Of a stretch of 64,000 bases of DNA, positions 1-8,978 are shown in pieces. Every line of letters begins with the position of its first letter. Position 1 is the stretch's first letter. Below the pieces are notes generated by a model that searched no databases, was not told the origin of the DNA, and saw only the letters and a list, made by a program, of their open reading frames with translations. This stretch comes from an uncultured Maribacter sp. (GTDB taxonomy: Bacteria; Bacteroidota; Bacteroidia; Flavobacteriales; Flavobacteriaceae), in contig NZ_CANMTX010000002.1 of NCBI RefSeq assembly GCF_947500985.1, positions 496,001 through 560,000 on the forward strand, in the 5' to 3' direction. The translations under genes were made by a program, and so were the position numbers.

Positions 1-858
1 GGTGAGCCAGCGTGTTTCTGTCTAATCTTTCATAATTATCTATTTGTGTGTGGTAATCGAAGTGGTCATCAATAAAAGCAAAATTGTAACCTTCTATATC
101 ACCATCTTCTCTAAATACGGTTAGATCCGTGTCATTGGGTAACATTTTATAGATGCTATAGGCAAGTGAATTTGCTACAGGAAACTCAGGATTTGCAGCT
201 ATAAATTCAGAGATTAATTTGCTATTACCTCTATTGGTTTCCATCAGCATATAACTTGGTCCGCCACTACCACGAGCTTCAAAATTTAAAACTAGGCCAA
301 CATCTTTCAGCCATTCATGTTTATCTACAAATAGATCTGCACCGTTAAGGCCTAATTCTTCAGCATCAGATATGAGAATGATAATATCGTTTTTAGGTGT
401 GGTATTTGTTTTTAAAAAAGCCCTTACGCCCTCTAAAATTGTAGCAACACCACTACCTGCATCACTAGCACCTAACGAAGAATGCGGATTGCTATCATAA
501 TGACTTAGCAGTAATAAGGCCTTACCAGATTCGCTTCCTTTAATTCTAGCCAATACATTTTCTGCTTTGCTTAAATTACCCCAATCACCAGCGGTATACC
601 CTTCTTGTAAAGAAGTTTCCAAACCTAACTTTTGGAGTTCTGCAGTAATATAATTACGGACAGTCTTATGTGCAGGAAACCCGACACCATGTGGTTCTTT
701 TGATATTTCTTTTACGTGTTGTAAGGCTCTATCTGTAGAAAATTCGGTGTCTACTACTGTTTCACCCTCATTATATTGTGGTAGAAGTACTCTAAAACTC
801 CAATATGTGGCAAGAATGACTAGAAGTAAAGTTAATACGGTTGGCGTTTTTCTCATGA
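1..858 (-). CDS. M28 family zinc peptidase, membrane anchored (C-terminal part cut by window edge)
   Basis: The reading frame is open from the ATG at 858 down to base 1, so the protein continues outside the window and at least 286 residues are visible. A hydrophobic N-terminal segment (about residues 6-24) looks like a signal anchor. Peptidase M28 metal ligands are visible in order: a His-Tyr-Asp motif (LLLSHYDSNP, about residue 105), an Asp in GASDAGSG, and the Glu pair in DAEELGLNG. The family cleaves N-terminal residues from peptides using two zinc ions, and this type resembles the large Fxna/Pff1-like membrane proteases that have extra transmembrane helices after the peptidase domain. Whether those helices are present cannot be seen here. 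It is divergent from the CBS protein at 977. Confidence 0.88.
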
Positions 859-976
859 TTATGATATTCTTTAAAAAAGTCCTAAAATACTGAGTATATA
901 CAGGTATTCATCGAAAAATATTAGTAAAATTCGTTTTATTTGTTATCTTTAGTAATCAACCTCTAAATAAACTATC

Positions 977-1441
977 ATGGGAATCAAAAGCTTTCAAGGC
1001 GTTAGAAAAGTATTTAAAAAGGAATTTGAAGCCCCAATATTGGTCGCTGATTACATGACCACTAAGTTAATCACTTTTTCGCCAGATGATTCAATTTTAA
1101 CCGTAATGGAAAAATTTGCAAAACATCATATTTCTGGTGGACCCGTTTTGGATAAAAATGGATTTCTTGTAGGTATCATTTCTGAAGCCGATTGTATGAA
1201 GCAGATTTCTGAAAGTAGGTACTTCAATCAACCTATTTTAGATAAGAGTGTAGAAAATTTTATGACCAAGTCAGTTGAAACCATTCCTCATGATATTTCA
1301 ATTTTTGATGCAGCAGGTATTTTTGCCCAACACAATAGAAGAAGATTACCCGTAATGAAAAATGATATTTTAGTTGGTCAAATTAGTAGAAAAGATATAG
1401 TCGTGGCTGCACTTAAATTAAGTGGGCATAATTGGAAATAG
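977..1441 (+). CDS. Two-CBS-domain protein
   Basis: This 154-residue protein consists of two CBS domains (about residues 27-85 and 93-150) after a short N-terminal tail, with no attached enzyme or transporter. Each contains the usual core: VMEKFAKHHISGGPVLD then GFLVGIISEADC, and later RRRLPVMKND then ILVGQISRKDIV. CBS pairs bind adenosine nucleotides and regulate partner proteins. No partner is suggested by the neighbours. It is a stand-alone gene, divergent from the M28 peptidase and convergent with the zinc-ribbon protein. Domain assignment is secure, the cellular role is unknown. Confidence 0.9.
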   Translation: MGIKSFQGVRKVFKKEFEAPILVADYMTTKLITFSPDDSILTVMEKFAKHHISGGPVLDKNGFLVGIISEADCMKQISESRYFNQPILDKSVENFMTKSVETIPHDISIFDAAGIFAQHNRRRLPVMKNDILVGQISRKDIVVAALKLSGHNWK

Positions 1442-1480
1442 ATTTTATTAAGTACAAAGTATTAAGTAAGAAGTTAACTT

Positions 1481-1514
1481 ATAAGAAAATCTCCTTTTAA
1501 GGAGACTTTCTTAT
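1481..1514. terminator. Bidirectional hairpin between convergent genes
   Basis: The two arms, ATAAGAAA-A-TCTCCTT and AAGGAGA-C-TTTCTTAT, form a long stem with one mismatch and a 2-nt loop between the convergent genes ending at 1441 and 1539. The T-rich 3' arm is only a partial U-tract, so termination is inferred from the position. Confidence 0.5.
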
Positions 1515-1538
1515 ATAATGTTCACAACCAACAACCAA

Positions 1539-1889
1539 CTATTCTCTCTTTACAATCATATAGAAATCATTGTCTAATGGTAGGTAGCCTAAATCATATA
1601 GAAAGTAATATGTTGTGCCTTTTTTTGTGGTGTATAAATTGGTAATAAAGTCAAAATCGAAACCTTTATCTATTAGCCGCATACGGGTGGTTTTCGTTTT
1701 GCCGTCTTTTAATTTATAACTGTCAAGAATACGGTAGTTTTTGCGAAGCTTATTATTGATATTTCTAATAAGGTTTTTGCTGTCTGGATTGACTTTATTG
1801 TTATATGTATTGCGACAGTAATCATTACAGAACTTTTTGTCGACTCTGCCCATGACCTCTTTTCCGCATTCTAAACATTCCTTTTTCAT
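1539..1889 (-). CDS. Small protein with N-terminal zinc ribbon, function unknown
   Basis: This 116-residue protein opens with a C-x2-C ... C-x3-C zinc knuckle (CLECGKEV, then FCNDYCRNTYNNK), like the zinc fingers of small nucleic-acid-associated proteins, followed by a basic helix region and a C-terminal alpha/beta part containing GYLPLDNDFYMIVKR. I do not recognise a named family. It starts exactly one base before the stop of the DUF6265 gene at 1890, so the two genes lie head to tail on the same strand and are probably cotranscribed. The Cys pattern makes zinc binding likely. Nothing in the sequence fixes a function. Confidence 0.75.
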   Translation of the reverse strand: MKKECLECGKEVMGRVDKKFCNDYCRNTYNNKVNPDSKNLIRNINNKLRKNYRILDSYKLKDGKTKTTRMRLIDKGFDFDFITNLYTTKKGTTYYFLYDLGYLPLDNDFYMIVKRE

Positions 1890-2381
1890 CTATTGCCTGT
1901 GGTAATTAAAGGTAACTTCGTTAGATGTTCCGTCTTCTTCACCAACCTCAACATACATGTTTATTTCTTTGTCAGAGATACGCTCAATAGTAAAGTCATC
2001 AAAGTAATATTTGTTCTCTTCTATTTTAACTAATCTAAATTCTATATTTTCATCTCGTTCTTCCCAACCACTTAAATTAGCATCAAAATGTTTGAGTTGT
2101 AGAATTAGCGTACCGTCAATTTCTATAAGATGTCCGAATTCATAAAAACTTACTTCACCTTTATCGAGTAATCGAAAAGAGAACATCATGGAACCATCTG
2201 CAGGTGGACTCCATATTTCCTCTGCGATTCCGCCAAAGGCTTCTCCTTTCCAATGTCCTGCAAGCCATTCTATATTGTTTAATGTTGCGGCGGGACTCAT
2301 CATTCCTTCTTCAAAAGAAACGGTATTTTGTGACTGTAGTAAATACGTTGAGGAAAGTAAGATAAGCAGTAAAAATTTCAT
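1890..2381 (-). CDS. Exported DUF6265 protein
   Basis: The 163-residue product begins with a signal peptide (MKFLLLILLSSTYLLQSQ). The mature part carries the DUF6265 signature near residue 38, WLAGHWKGE followed by EEIWSPPADGSMMFSFRL, in a lipocalin-like beta-rich fold. The WLxGxW and EEIWSPP motifs are shared by many Bacteroidetes and proteobacterial exported proteins of unknown function. It lies immediately upstream of the zinc-ribbon gene, with no intergenic base. Periplasmic or surface location is inferred from the signal peptide, and the absence of a lipobox cysteine argues against a lipoprotein. Confidence 0.8.
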   Translation of the reverse strand: MKFLLLILLSSTYLLQSQNTVSFEEGMMSPAATLNNIEWLAGHWKGEAFGGIAEEIWSPPADGSMMFSFRLLDKGEVSFYEFGHLIEIDGTLILQLKHFDANLSGWEERDENIEFRLVKIEENKYYFDDFTIERISDKEINMYVEVGEEDGTSNEVTFNYHRQ

Positions 2382-2432
2382 GTTCTAGTATTTTTAACAA
2401 GATACAAATTAAACGTTTACAAACGGCTTCAC

Positions 2433-2822
2433 TTATTTTTCATAAAACTCTATAGGTAAGTCATCTGGATCGGCAATGAAAGTAAAGCGCTTATGGGTAA
2501 ACTCATCGATACGAATAGGTTCAGCTATTATATCGTGTTTTTTACAATGTGCAATAATTTTTTCTAAATTGTCTACTTCAAATGCTACATGTCTTAATCC
2601 GCAAGACTCTGGTCTAGACGGTCTTTTCGGCGGATTAGGGAAAGAAAACAATTCAATTATATAGTCACCTTTTAACGCCAAATCTAATTTGTAAGATTGT
2701 CGCTCTTCTCTATAAACTTCTCGAATAATCTCTAAGCCTAAAACTTCGGTATAAAATTGTTTAGAAACCTCGTAATTAGAGCAGATGATAGCGGTGTGGT
2801 GTACTTTGTTCATTGGTTTCAA
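2433..2822 (-). CDS. VOC family protein of the YaeR/SMU1112c glyoxalase I-like type
   Basis: This 129-residue single-domain vicinal oxygen chelate protein has the two beta-alpha-beta-beta-beta modules of glyoxalase-like metalloproteins. Likely metal ligands are the His in VHHTAII near the N-terminus, the Glu in YIIELFSF, the His in CGLRHVAFEV and the Glu in LPIEFYEK at the C-terminus. The PPKRPSRPES stretch and the LRHVAF motif are typical of the YaeR/SMU1112c subgroup, whose substrate is not firmly established. It is transcribed alone and is presumably cytoplasmic. Lactoylglutathione lyase activity should not be assumed. Confidence 0.85.
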   Translation of the reverse strand: MKPMNKVHHTAIICSNYEVSKQFYTEVLGLEIIREVYREERQSYKLDLALKGDYIIELFSFPNPPKRPSRPESCGLRHVAFEVDNLEKIIAHCKKHDIIAEPIRIDEFTHKRFTFIADPDDLPIEFYEK

Positions 2823-2870
2823 TTTAGAACTATTTTTCTAAAAGCATTTTGGTTGGAAAATTTATAAATC

Positions 2871-2905
2871 AAAAAAAGGGTGGTTTACAAACTTGTAAAC
2901 CACCC
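2871..2905 (-). terminator. Rho-independent terminator of the outer-membrane protein gene
   Basis: A perfect 13-bp inverted repeat (GGGTGGTTTACAA at 2878-2890 and TTGTAAACCACCC at 2893-2905) is followed, on the minus strand, by seven T residues (the A run at 2871-2877). It sits 24 bases past the stop of the gene ending at 2929. Confidence 0.9.
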
Positions 2906-2928
2906 CTGTAATATTATATAAAGTGTTC

Positions 2929-3438
2929 TTATAATTTATAAGTAATACCAATTCTACCTCCACTTACAACATTTCCGCCACCAACTTGAAGGTTGATTGC
3001 AAAGTTGTCATCGAAGAAATAGCGACCACCAACTTGTAAACCTATACCGAAACTATCGGCACCACCATAATCAACAGTACTTCCGTCAATTTTAGTAGAC
3101 CAGCTATAATAGGTCAAATTAGCTCCTGCATACAAATCCCACTGACTTGGAATTTCAAATACCTCATTAAAGTGATAATTACCATTTCCTGTAATTCCAA
3201 AAATAGAACTCTTAAAATCGCTGCCTAAACCACTACCGTGATTGTAAGTTTGATAAGATAATTCTCCACCTACAGAAATATTCGGTGCTACACCATATTC
3301 TAATCCCGCATAGATAGGAACTCCCCATCCTGAGAAACCAATTCCTGCATTTGCTTGTAAAGCTCCTTCTTCTAATGGTGATTGTGCGTACGTAAAGCCA
3401 ATTGTAAATAAGGCTAATAATAAAGTGATTTTTTTCAT
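2929..3438 (-). CDS. Outer membrane beta-barrel protein (OmpX/OprF-like porin fold)
   Basis: From the ATG at 3438 the product has 169 residues. This start is preferred over one seven codons upstream because it places a standard signal peptide (MKKITLLLALFTIGFTYAQ) at the N-terminus. The mature chain is a series of short amphipathic beta strands with alternating hydrophobic and glycine residues, for example YAGANLTYYSW and GIGLQVGGRYFF, ending in a short hydrophobic strand (GGRIGITYKL), as expected for an eight-stranded barrel recognised by BamA. No ligand or enzyme motif is visible. A strong terminator follows the gene. A structural or adhesion role is a guess. Confidence 0.85.
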   Translation of the reverse strand: MKKITLLLALFTIGFTYAQSPLEEGALQANAGIGFSGWGVPIYAGLEYGVAPNISVGGELSYQTYNHGSGLGSDFKSSIFGITGNGNYHFNEVFEIPSQWDLYAGANLTYYSWSTKIDGSTVDYGGADSFGIGLQVGGRYFFDDNFAINLQVGGGNVVSGGRIGITYKL

Positions 3439-3656
3439 GGTTAATGTTTTGATTAACAATCAGTTAATTAATGTTGTTTGTGATAATTAAATTGTAAATA
3501 TCTGCGAAAGATAATTAATTATTTTAATTGTTAATATTTATTAATTATCTAAATGTATGTATTGTAATTAGAAAGTCAATAGGGTGCTATGACTTGCTCA
3601 ATTATAAATTTCAGTCATTACAACCAATCTCTGAAAAGTTTTTGAATAAGTGAATT

Positions 3657-4234
3657 CTAGGTTGTATGCTTTTGTTTAGTCAATTTTAAGTTTGACCTAT
3701 ACTTTTTCCAAAGTTGGAAAACTCCAATAAATAAGCCGACAATACCACCAAGATAACTGAAATTATGGACCGTTCCTGCTCTCAAAAATGCATGTGAGTT
3801 AGTCATGTTTTGAAGGGAATCATCAATGATTTCTCCGTAACTAGGAAAATTAACGGCTTCATAATATCTTTCCGGTTGCCATTGAATGTAAGCAACCAGA
3901 ATTCCAATTATACCAAGCGTTATGGTAGTTATGAGAACTGTACCTAAAGCTTTAAATCTATCTCTAATTGTGAGTATGTCATTCCATATCCATACAGTTC
4001 CTAGTATGACCCCGATAATAAGTCCCATCCACCAAGGGAATTCCAGCCAATTATACTAGCACCTAATCTAGCAGGTTTAATATAATATTCAGGTAGATGA
4101 TGTTGAATAAATTTAAAAAGGGTAAAGTACTCACTTGATATGGTATATGTAATTTGATTGTGTATAATTCCATACAATCCAGAAATGACAATAGTTGAAA
4201 CTATAAAGAGAAATAAATAAGTAATTTTTTTCAT
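3657..4234 (-). pseudogene. Four-TM membrane protein gene split by a single-base frameshift
   Basis: Two overlapping frames make one protein. The first (4234 down to about 4040) encodes an N-terminal membrane helix and then PARLGASIIGWNS. The second (from about 4040 to 3657) continues with WWMGLIIGVILG, further membrane segments and a basic C-terminus. In intact relatives, as I recall the family, the GA-IIGW motif runs directly into WWMGL. Adding one C to the CCC run near 4036-4040 restores NSPWWMGL. The gene is therefore a frameshifted copy or a homopolymer sequencing error. The family is an uncharacterised integral membrane protein. It lies downstream of an NTF2-like lipoprotein gene on the same strand, 16 bases away. 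Confidence 0.75.
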
Positions 4235-4250
4235 TGTAAGTAGATCCTAA

Positions 4251-4808
4251 CTATTCCCGACCCTCATATAATTCAATTGCTTTCAAATAATTCTGTGCTC
4301 CAGTCATAGTCATGTCATTTACAAAACCATCTAGTTCAGGATGATTTGTTTTGATATAATTTACTAAAGAATCTTTCTGTTGATTCCAATTTTTCCAATT
4401 TACACCAATGTAATCTAGCTCTTCCAGTTTTGTGATTTTGCCTGAAGCAAAAGAGAATTTAACGTTAAGCTTTAGCTGATTGTTCTTTAAAAAGGCATTG
4501 CGGATATTCTTTTGACTGATAGTCGCAATAAGGTGATTATTATCTTCAACCAATTCAAGTATTTCATATGACGGCTTAAAAATGGAATCCCATTTATAAA
4601 ATTCATTGAAACTATCCTTATCAAACGGCATTACAAAATCACCGGAAATTAATGTAATACTATCATGAATTACTGTTTTTAGCTTTTCGAAGTCGCCAGA
4701 ACCAAAAGCTTTATAATATGTAGTAACAGTTTCTTTACGACTTAACTCCTTATTGCCGCAACCGAACAATAATCCCGTTACGAATAGAATTAGAAATGTG
4801 TGTTTCAT
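4251..4808 (-). CDS. Lipoprotein with an NTF2/SnoaL-like domain
   Basis: The 185-residue product has a lipoprotein signal (ILFVTGLLFGC, with acylated Cys near residue 17). A nuclear transport factor 2-like cone fold follows (about residues 25-130), recognisable from the opening helix TVTTYYKAFGSGDFEKLKTV and the later strand ISGDFVMPF. The C-terminal 50 residues are an added helical tail rich in Trp and Asn. SnoaL-like folds can be enzymes or binding modules, and no catalytic residues can be assigned. The next gene upstream (start 5034) is 7 bases away, suggesting an operon with the DUF6500 and pentapeptide genes. Confidence 0.75.
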   Translation of the reverse strand: MKHTFLILFVTGLLFGCGNKELSRKETVTTYYKAFGSGDFEKLKTVIHDSITLISGDFVMPFDKDSFNEFYKWDSIFKPSYEILELVEDNNHLIATISQKNIRNAFLKNNQLKLNVKFSFASGKITKLEELDYIGVNWKNWNQQKDSLVNYIKTNHPELDGFVNDMTMTGAQNYLKAIELYEGRE

Positions 4809-4815
4809 TATTTCT

Positions 4816-5034
4816 TTAGTTTAACGATTCTACCATCTCTTTGATCTTCACCGCTTTTTCAAAATGGTCTAATTGATGTTCTAAAATCCACCATTGAGCT
4901 ACTTCCATCAAAAGTTCAGGATTGTCGTTTTTGTTCTTGAAGAATGCATAGAATGAAAGTCCTACGTTCTCTCCTTTAGCTACGATTTTGGCATCACAGA
5001 CTTCAATGATTTTTGATTTTATTTCTTTGTTCAT
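4816..5034 (-). CDS. Small DUF6500-like protein
   Basis: This 72-residue soluble protein matches, from memory, the short family annotated as DUF6500. The conserved core is KIIEVCDAKI, KGENVGLSFYAFF and the Trp-containing motif AQWWILEHQLDHFEKAVKI. It is mostly alpha-helical with no signal peptide. It is encoded between the pentapeptide-repeat gene (4 bases upstream) and the NTF2-like lipoprotein gene (7 bases downstream), and tight spacing indicates cotranscription. No biochemical function is known to me. Confidence 0.75.
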   Translation of the reverse strand: MNKEIKSKIIEVCDAKIVAKGENVGLSFYAFFKNKNDNPELLMEVAQWWILEHQLDHFEKAVKIKEMVESLN

Positions 5035-5038
5035 ATAG

Positions 5039-5611
5039 TTATTTCAAAATCTTAAGCTTGTGTTTCTGCAATAACCCTTCAAGGTTATCTTTTGAAAATA
5101 TAGCCCCTGTCATTTTATTATTATCAGGGTCAATACTGAAATTTGTGGCCGTACTAAAATCTGCTTTTTGCAAATTGGTTCTCCCAAATAGAGCTCTTTT
5201 TAAGTTGCAATCGTCAAATTTTGATTTGCTTAAATCGCAATCGCCAAAATCAGCTTCCTCAAGTTTGCAAGATATAAATGCTTGACCTACTAACTTTAAT
5301 TCTGTGAAAATTGCAAAACTCAAATTGGAATCAAAAAAAGATAAGTCCATTAAAAAGGCATTACAGGTATTAAAGGCTAAACCTATGAGTTTACAATGAG
5401 AAAATTTTACTTCTTTGAAAGTAGAGTTTACAATATTGGTATTACTCAAATTACAGTCTATAAACTCGCACTCCAAAAAAATCTGATTGTCTAAATATCC
5501 TTTAGAGAAATCGCAGCTTTCAAAAATGCAATTTTCGTATTCCGCTCTAGCCAATCTATTAGCAGTGTAATTTTCTCCTTTAAAGTTTTGATCTAGTATT
5601 AATTTCTGCAC
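5039..5611 (-). CDS. Pentapeptide-repeat protein
   Basis: The 190-residue product is a right-handed quadrilateral beta-helix built from pentapeptide repeats of the A(D/N)LxX type. At least 20 consecutive units can be read, for example CIFES CDFSK, EADFG DCDLS KSKFD DCNLK. A central Phe or Leu recurs at every fifth position, and Cys/Asp are common around it. Such proteins (Qnr and MfpA among them) can mimic DNA and protect gyrase, but most have no known role, and this one lacks the loops diagnostic of Qnr. It resembles the McbG/YjbI-like stand-alone type. It is 8 bases downstream of the large BNR protein gene. Confidence 0.88.
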   Translation of the reverse strand: MQKLILDQNFKGENYTANRLARAEYENCIFESCDFSKGYLDNQIFLECEFIDCNLSNTNIVNSTFKEVKFSHCKLIGLAFNTCNAFLMDLSFFDSNLSFAIFTELKLVGQAFISCKLEEADFGDCDLSKSKFDDCNLKRALFGRTNLQKADFSTATNFSIDPDNNKMTGAIFSKDNLEGLLQKHKLKILK

Positions 5612-5619
5612 AATCTCTT

Positions 5620-8600
5620 TTAGTTTTGTTTTTCAGATAATATGATTGCCGGAATTTCTAAGCTTTGAAACAAAGCATTATAGGACTTCATTTCTGTATT
5701 TATGATGGCATCATGCTCTATTTTAAATGTATTCCACATTGCTAATAGGTCTTTTAATCGCTCTTTTGCGCCAGCGGTAACCTTTGGTTCTGCTGCATCG
5801 ATATAACCTCTTAGATTCAATAATTGTGAATTCAGTTTATTTTCAAAATTAATCACATCTTGAAAGGTTTTCTGGTTAGGCTGAATTAGATTTTCTTGCC
5901 AATTTGTAATGCGTTTAGTCAAAGAATCGCCTTGCGTTAATAACGCTTCTGCTTTCTCATTATCTGCAAGTAATTTGCCATATTGTTTTAATTGCGATTT
6001 TGCCGATTGCATATCGTTTACAGCAGTATGTATTTCTACTACGGTAGCTTCAATGGTTTTCATCATTGTTTGTTGTTCTGCATAGTCTGCCATGCTGGCC
6101 TTTACTTTTGGGTGTGGTAAAATAGTTACGGTAGTTTCTGCTGTTTTCTCGCCTAAAGTTAATTTCAACCTATAATCACCAGGACCAACAGTAGAACCGT
6201 TTAATCCGCCAAGTACAAAAACCTTGTGCACAGCAGGTAAAGGCTTTCTTTTAAAATCCCAAGTAAAACGGTTATATCCTTTTTTTGAAGCTAGAATAGC
6301 TGGCTTTGCCGGACCGCCTGGCCAAGATTTGAATTTCTTATCTTTTTGGTTGGTTATGGTTCTAATTATCTCACCATCTTTCAGTACTTCCAATTTTAAT
6401 TCGGTGCTGTCTTGTGCTTCGCTTAAATAATAATCGAAAGTTACTCCGCTTTTTGGATTGCTGCCCAAACCAGGAACTTGTTTTTCACTAGAACCTCCAA
6501 TAAACAAATACGTGTCTTTTGGTTTAAAAATATTTAACTCTTGTTTTGTGGTAGTGCTATTCTGTATAGCTGCTAAGTCATCTAAAATCCAAAATGCACG
6601 ACCAGCCGTTGCAGCAACCAAATCATTATCTTGAATAACTAAATCATTTATTGGCGTCAAGGGTAAGTTTAATTGCAATGGCTGCCAATGCAAGCCATCA
6701 TCTAAGGAAACAAATAAGCCAGTTTCTGTACCTGCGTAAAGTAACCCTTTTACTTTTTTGTCTGCACGTACAACTCTCGTGAATGTATTATCGCCTATTA
6801 TGCCATAGGTAATTTTTGTCCAAGTGGTTCCGTAATCCGTTGTTTTGTAGATGTAGTTGGCAAAATCCATTGACTTATATCGCGTCAAAACAATGTAAGC
6901 TGTTGCCGGATCATGCGGAGACACTTCAATACTGTTTATGATACCTTCTTTTGCACCTGCGGGAGTAACATTTGCCCAATTCGCTCCGCCGTCTTTGGTT
7001 ACATGTACCAAACCATCATCACTACCAGACCAAATAACACCCTCTTCATGTGGAGATTCTGTCAAGTAAGTTAGGGTGTTATATATTTCACCACCAGCAG
7101 CTTCATTGGTAAACGGACCACCACCAAGACCATGTTTGTCTTTTTCGTCTCTCGTTAAATCTGGACTTATAACCGACCAGCTTTGACCTTCATCTGTTGA
7201 TTTGAAAACAACGTTACCACCATGATAAATTGTTTTTCTGTCATGTGGCGAGGTGATAATCGGGGCATTCCAATTATAACGGTATTTTGCATTTTCTGGT
7301 GATACACTCAAACCTAATTCAGGGTATTCTTTAATAGGTTTAGATTCTTTGGTATTTGCATCCCATTTATCAATATTACCTTGGTATGTTCCACCATATA
7401 TCAATTCTGGATTATCTGGGTCAAAGGCTAAAAATGCGCTTTCGCCACCAGCAACGGCATACCAATCTTTCCAGTCGATACCACGATCATTTGTTCTAGA
7501 AGCTATTGCTACGGTAGAATTATCTTGTTGACCACCGTATACATTATAGGGTACTAGATTATCTGTAATTACCCTGTAGAATTGTGCTGTATTTTGGTTC
7601 TCTTGTGTACTCCAACTTTTTCCACCGTTATTAGAAACATTCGATCCTCCATCATTAGAGTTGATCATACGTTGATTGTTCAAAGGGTCTATCCATAAAT
7701 CGTGATTATCACCGTGTGGTGTTGGTAGGGGTGAAAAAGATTTTCCACCATCTATTGATTTTGTTACAGGTGCATTTAATACGTAAACGATATCTTCGTT
7801 TTGGGTGTCGGCAAAAATCTCCATATAATACCAAGAACGTGTAATATTGATACGGTCTTTGTTAATGAGTTTCCATTTTTTGCCGGCATCATCAGAGCGG
7901 TATACGCCGCCTTTTTCTCCCTCTGCTTCAATAACAGCAAATACACGCTCTGGGTTGGCTCTAGAAACGGAAATACCTGCTTTACCCATTTCTTTAGGTA
8001 ACCCTTCTTTTAATTGTTCCCATGTTTCTCCACTATCGGTCGATTTGTAAATGCCTGAGTTCTTTCCACCAGATTCCATCGTCCAAGGAAAACGTCTGTG
8101 TTGCCACATAGCTGCATATAAAATGGTAGGGTTGGTCATATCCATAGATAAAGCAGAAGCCCCGGTTATGGTATCAACGAACAATACATTTTTCCAAGTG
8201 TAACCGCCATCTGTAGACTTATAGATTCCTCGTTGAGAAGAAGGTCCATATTGGGCACCTTGTGCGGATACAAAAATGATATTGGGGTTGGTAGGGTCTA
8301 TAATAATATCAGATATATGTCTAGTTTCATCAAGTCCCATATGTTTCCAGGTTTTACCTGCATCGGTAGATTTGTATACGCCGTCGCCCATAGAAGTCAT
8401 TACACCACGGGCTGCATGTTCGCCCATACCTGCAATTACAATGTTAGGGTTGCTTTCAGATACGGAAATGGCACCTACAGTAGCGGTTTTTAAGAATCCG
8501 TCAGAAATATTCTTCCATGTAATTCCGTCATCCGTAGTTTTCCATATTCCGCCACCAACGGTTCCCATGTAATAGACCATGGGCTGACCTAAAACACCGG

Positions 8601-8775
8601 TTGAAGCTACACTTCTTCCACCTCTAAACGGACCAATATTCCGCCATTTTAATCCTGTAAAAAGAGAGTCTACTAGTTTAACGGTGGGTTGGGTGATTTT
8701 ACTTTTTCTTCGTTGAGATTGTAATGCTAACGGTGCCATAATGACGAGCACGAGCAAAAGTCTGATGATTTTCAT
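5620..8775 (-). CDS. Large exported sortilin/BNR-repeat protein (VPS10-like beta-propeller)
   Basis: The 1051-residue product starts with a signal peptide ([20 protein letters not shown]). Residues 40-750 contain many BNR/Asp-box turns of the S-x-D-x-G-x-T-W type: [54 protein letters not shown] and KTTDYGTTW. These form a large propeller as in sortilin-type VPS10 domains and exo-acting xyloglucanases. The C-terminal 280 residues hold an Ig-like beta domain followed by a long helical segment (about 920-1020). Such proteins are often annotated glycosyl hydrolase, but no catalytic acids can be assigned here. Export to the periplasm or surface is likely. There is no T9SS sorting tail. Confidence 0.85.
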   Translation of the reverse strand: MKIIRLLLVLVIMAPLALQSQRRKSKITQPTVKLVDSLFTGLKWRNIGPFRGGRSVASTGVLGQPMVYYMGTVGGGIWKTTDDGITWKNISDGFLKTATVGAISVSESNPNIVIAGMGEHAARGVMTSMGDGVYKSTDAGKTWKHMGLDETRHISDIIIDPTNPNIIFVSAQGAQYGPSSQRGIYKSTDGGYTWKNVLFVDTITGASALSMDMTNPTILYAAMWQHRRFPWTMESGGKNSGIYKSTDSGETWEQLKEGLPKEMGKAGISVSRANPERVFAVIEAEGEKGGVYRSDDAGKKWKLINKDRINITRSWYYMEIFADTQNEDIVYVLNAPVTKSIDGGKSFSPLPTPHGDNHDLWIDPLNNQRMINSNDGGSNVSNNGGKSWSTQENQNTAQFYRVITDNLVPYNVYGGQQDNSTVAIASRTNDRGIDWKDWYAVAGGESAFLAFDPDNPELIYGGTYQGNIDKWDANTKESKPIKEYPELGLSVSPENAKYRYNWNAPIITSPHDRKTIYHGGNVVFKSTDEGQSWSVISPDLTRDEKDKHGLGGGPFTNEAAGGEIYNTLTYLTESPHEEGVIWSGSDDGLVHVTKDGGANWANVTPAGAKEGIINSIEVSPHDPATAYIVLTRYKSMDFANYIYKTTDYGTTWTKITYGIIGDNTFTRVVRADKKVKGLLYAGTETGLFVSLDDGLHWQPLQLNLPLTPINDLVIQDNDLVAATAGRAFWILDDLAAIQNSTTTKQELNIFKPKDTYLFIGGSSEKQVPGLGSNPKSGVTFDYYLSEAQDSTELKLEVLKDGEIIRTITNQKDKKFKSWPGGPAKPAILASKKGYNRFTWDFKRKPLPAVHKVFVLGGLNGSTVGPGDYRLKLTLGEKTAETTVTILPHPKVKASMADYAEQQTMMKTIEATVVEIHTAVNDMQSAKSQLKQYGKLLADNEKAEALLTQGDSLTKRITNWQENLIQPNQKTFQDVINFENKLNSQLLNLRGYIDAAEPKVTAGAKERLKDLLAMWNTFKIEHDAIINTEMKSYNALFQSLEIPAIILSEKQN

Positions 8776-8978
8776 GGTGTGGTCTGTATTAGTTGTTGAA
8801 TAGGGAAGATAATAAAAGGCTGTGTAAAATGATAGTCTATAAATTGAATTTGGTTATTCTAAGTTTAAGGGGGTGAATTTTATGGTTTTAACCAATATCA
8901 AATTGCTAAAATGACAAATTGGTTTTAATGTTGGCAGTCCTTTTTTTTTCGCTTTTATCTGGTTAAGTTAGGAGGAGT

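Noticed and set aside
4030..4045. Programmed -1 frameshift site in the membrane protein gene
   Set aside because: No X-XXY-YYZ slippery heptamer or downstream structure is visible; a base deletion is the simpler reading.
5620..8775. Open frames on the plus strand opposite the BNR gene
   Set aside because: They are short, have no start signals or domains, and follow from the codon bias of the long gene on the other strand.
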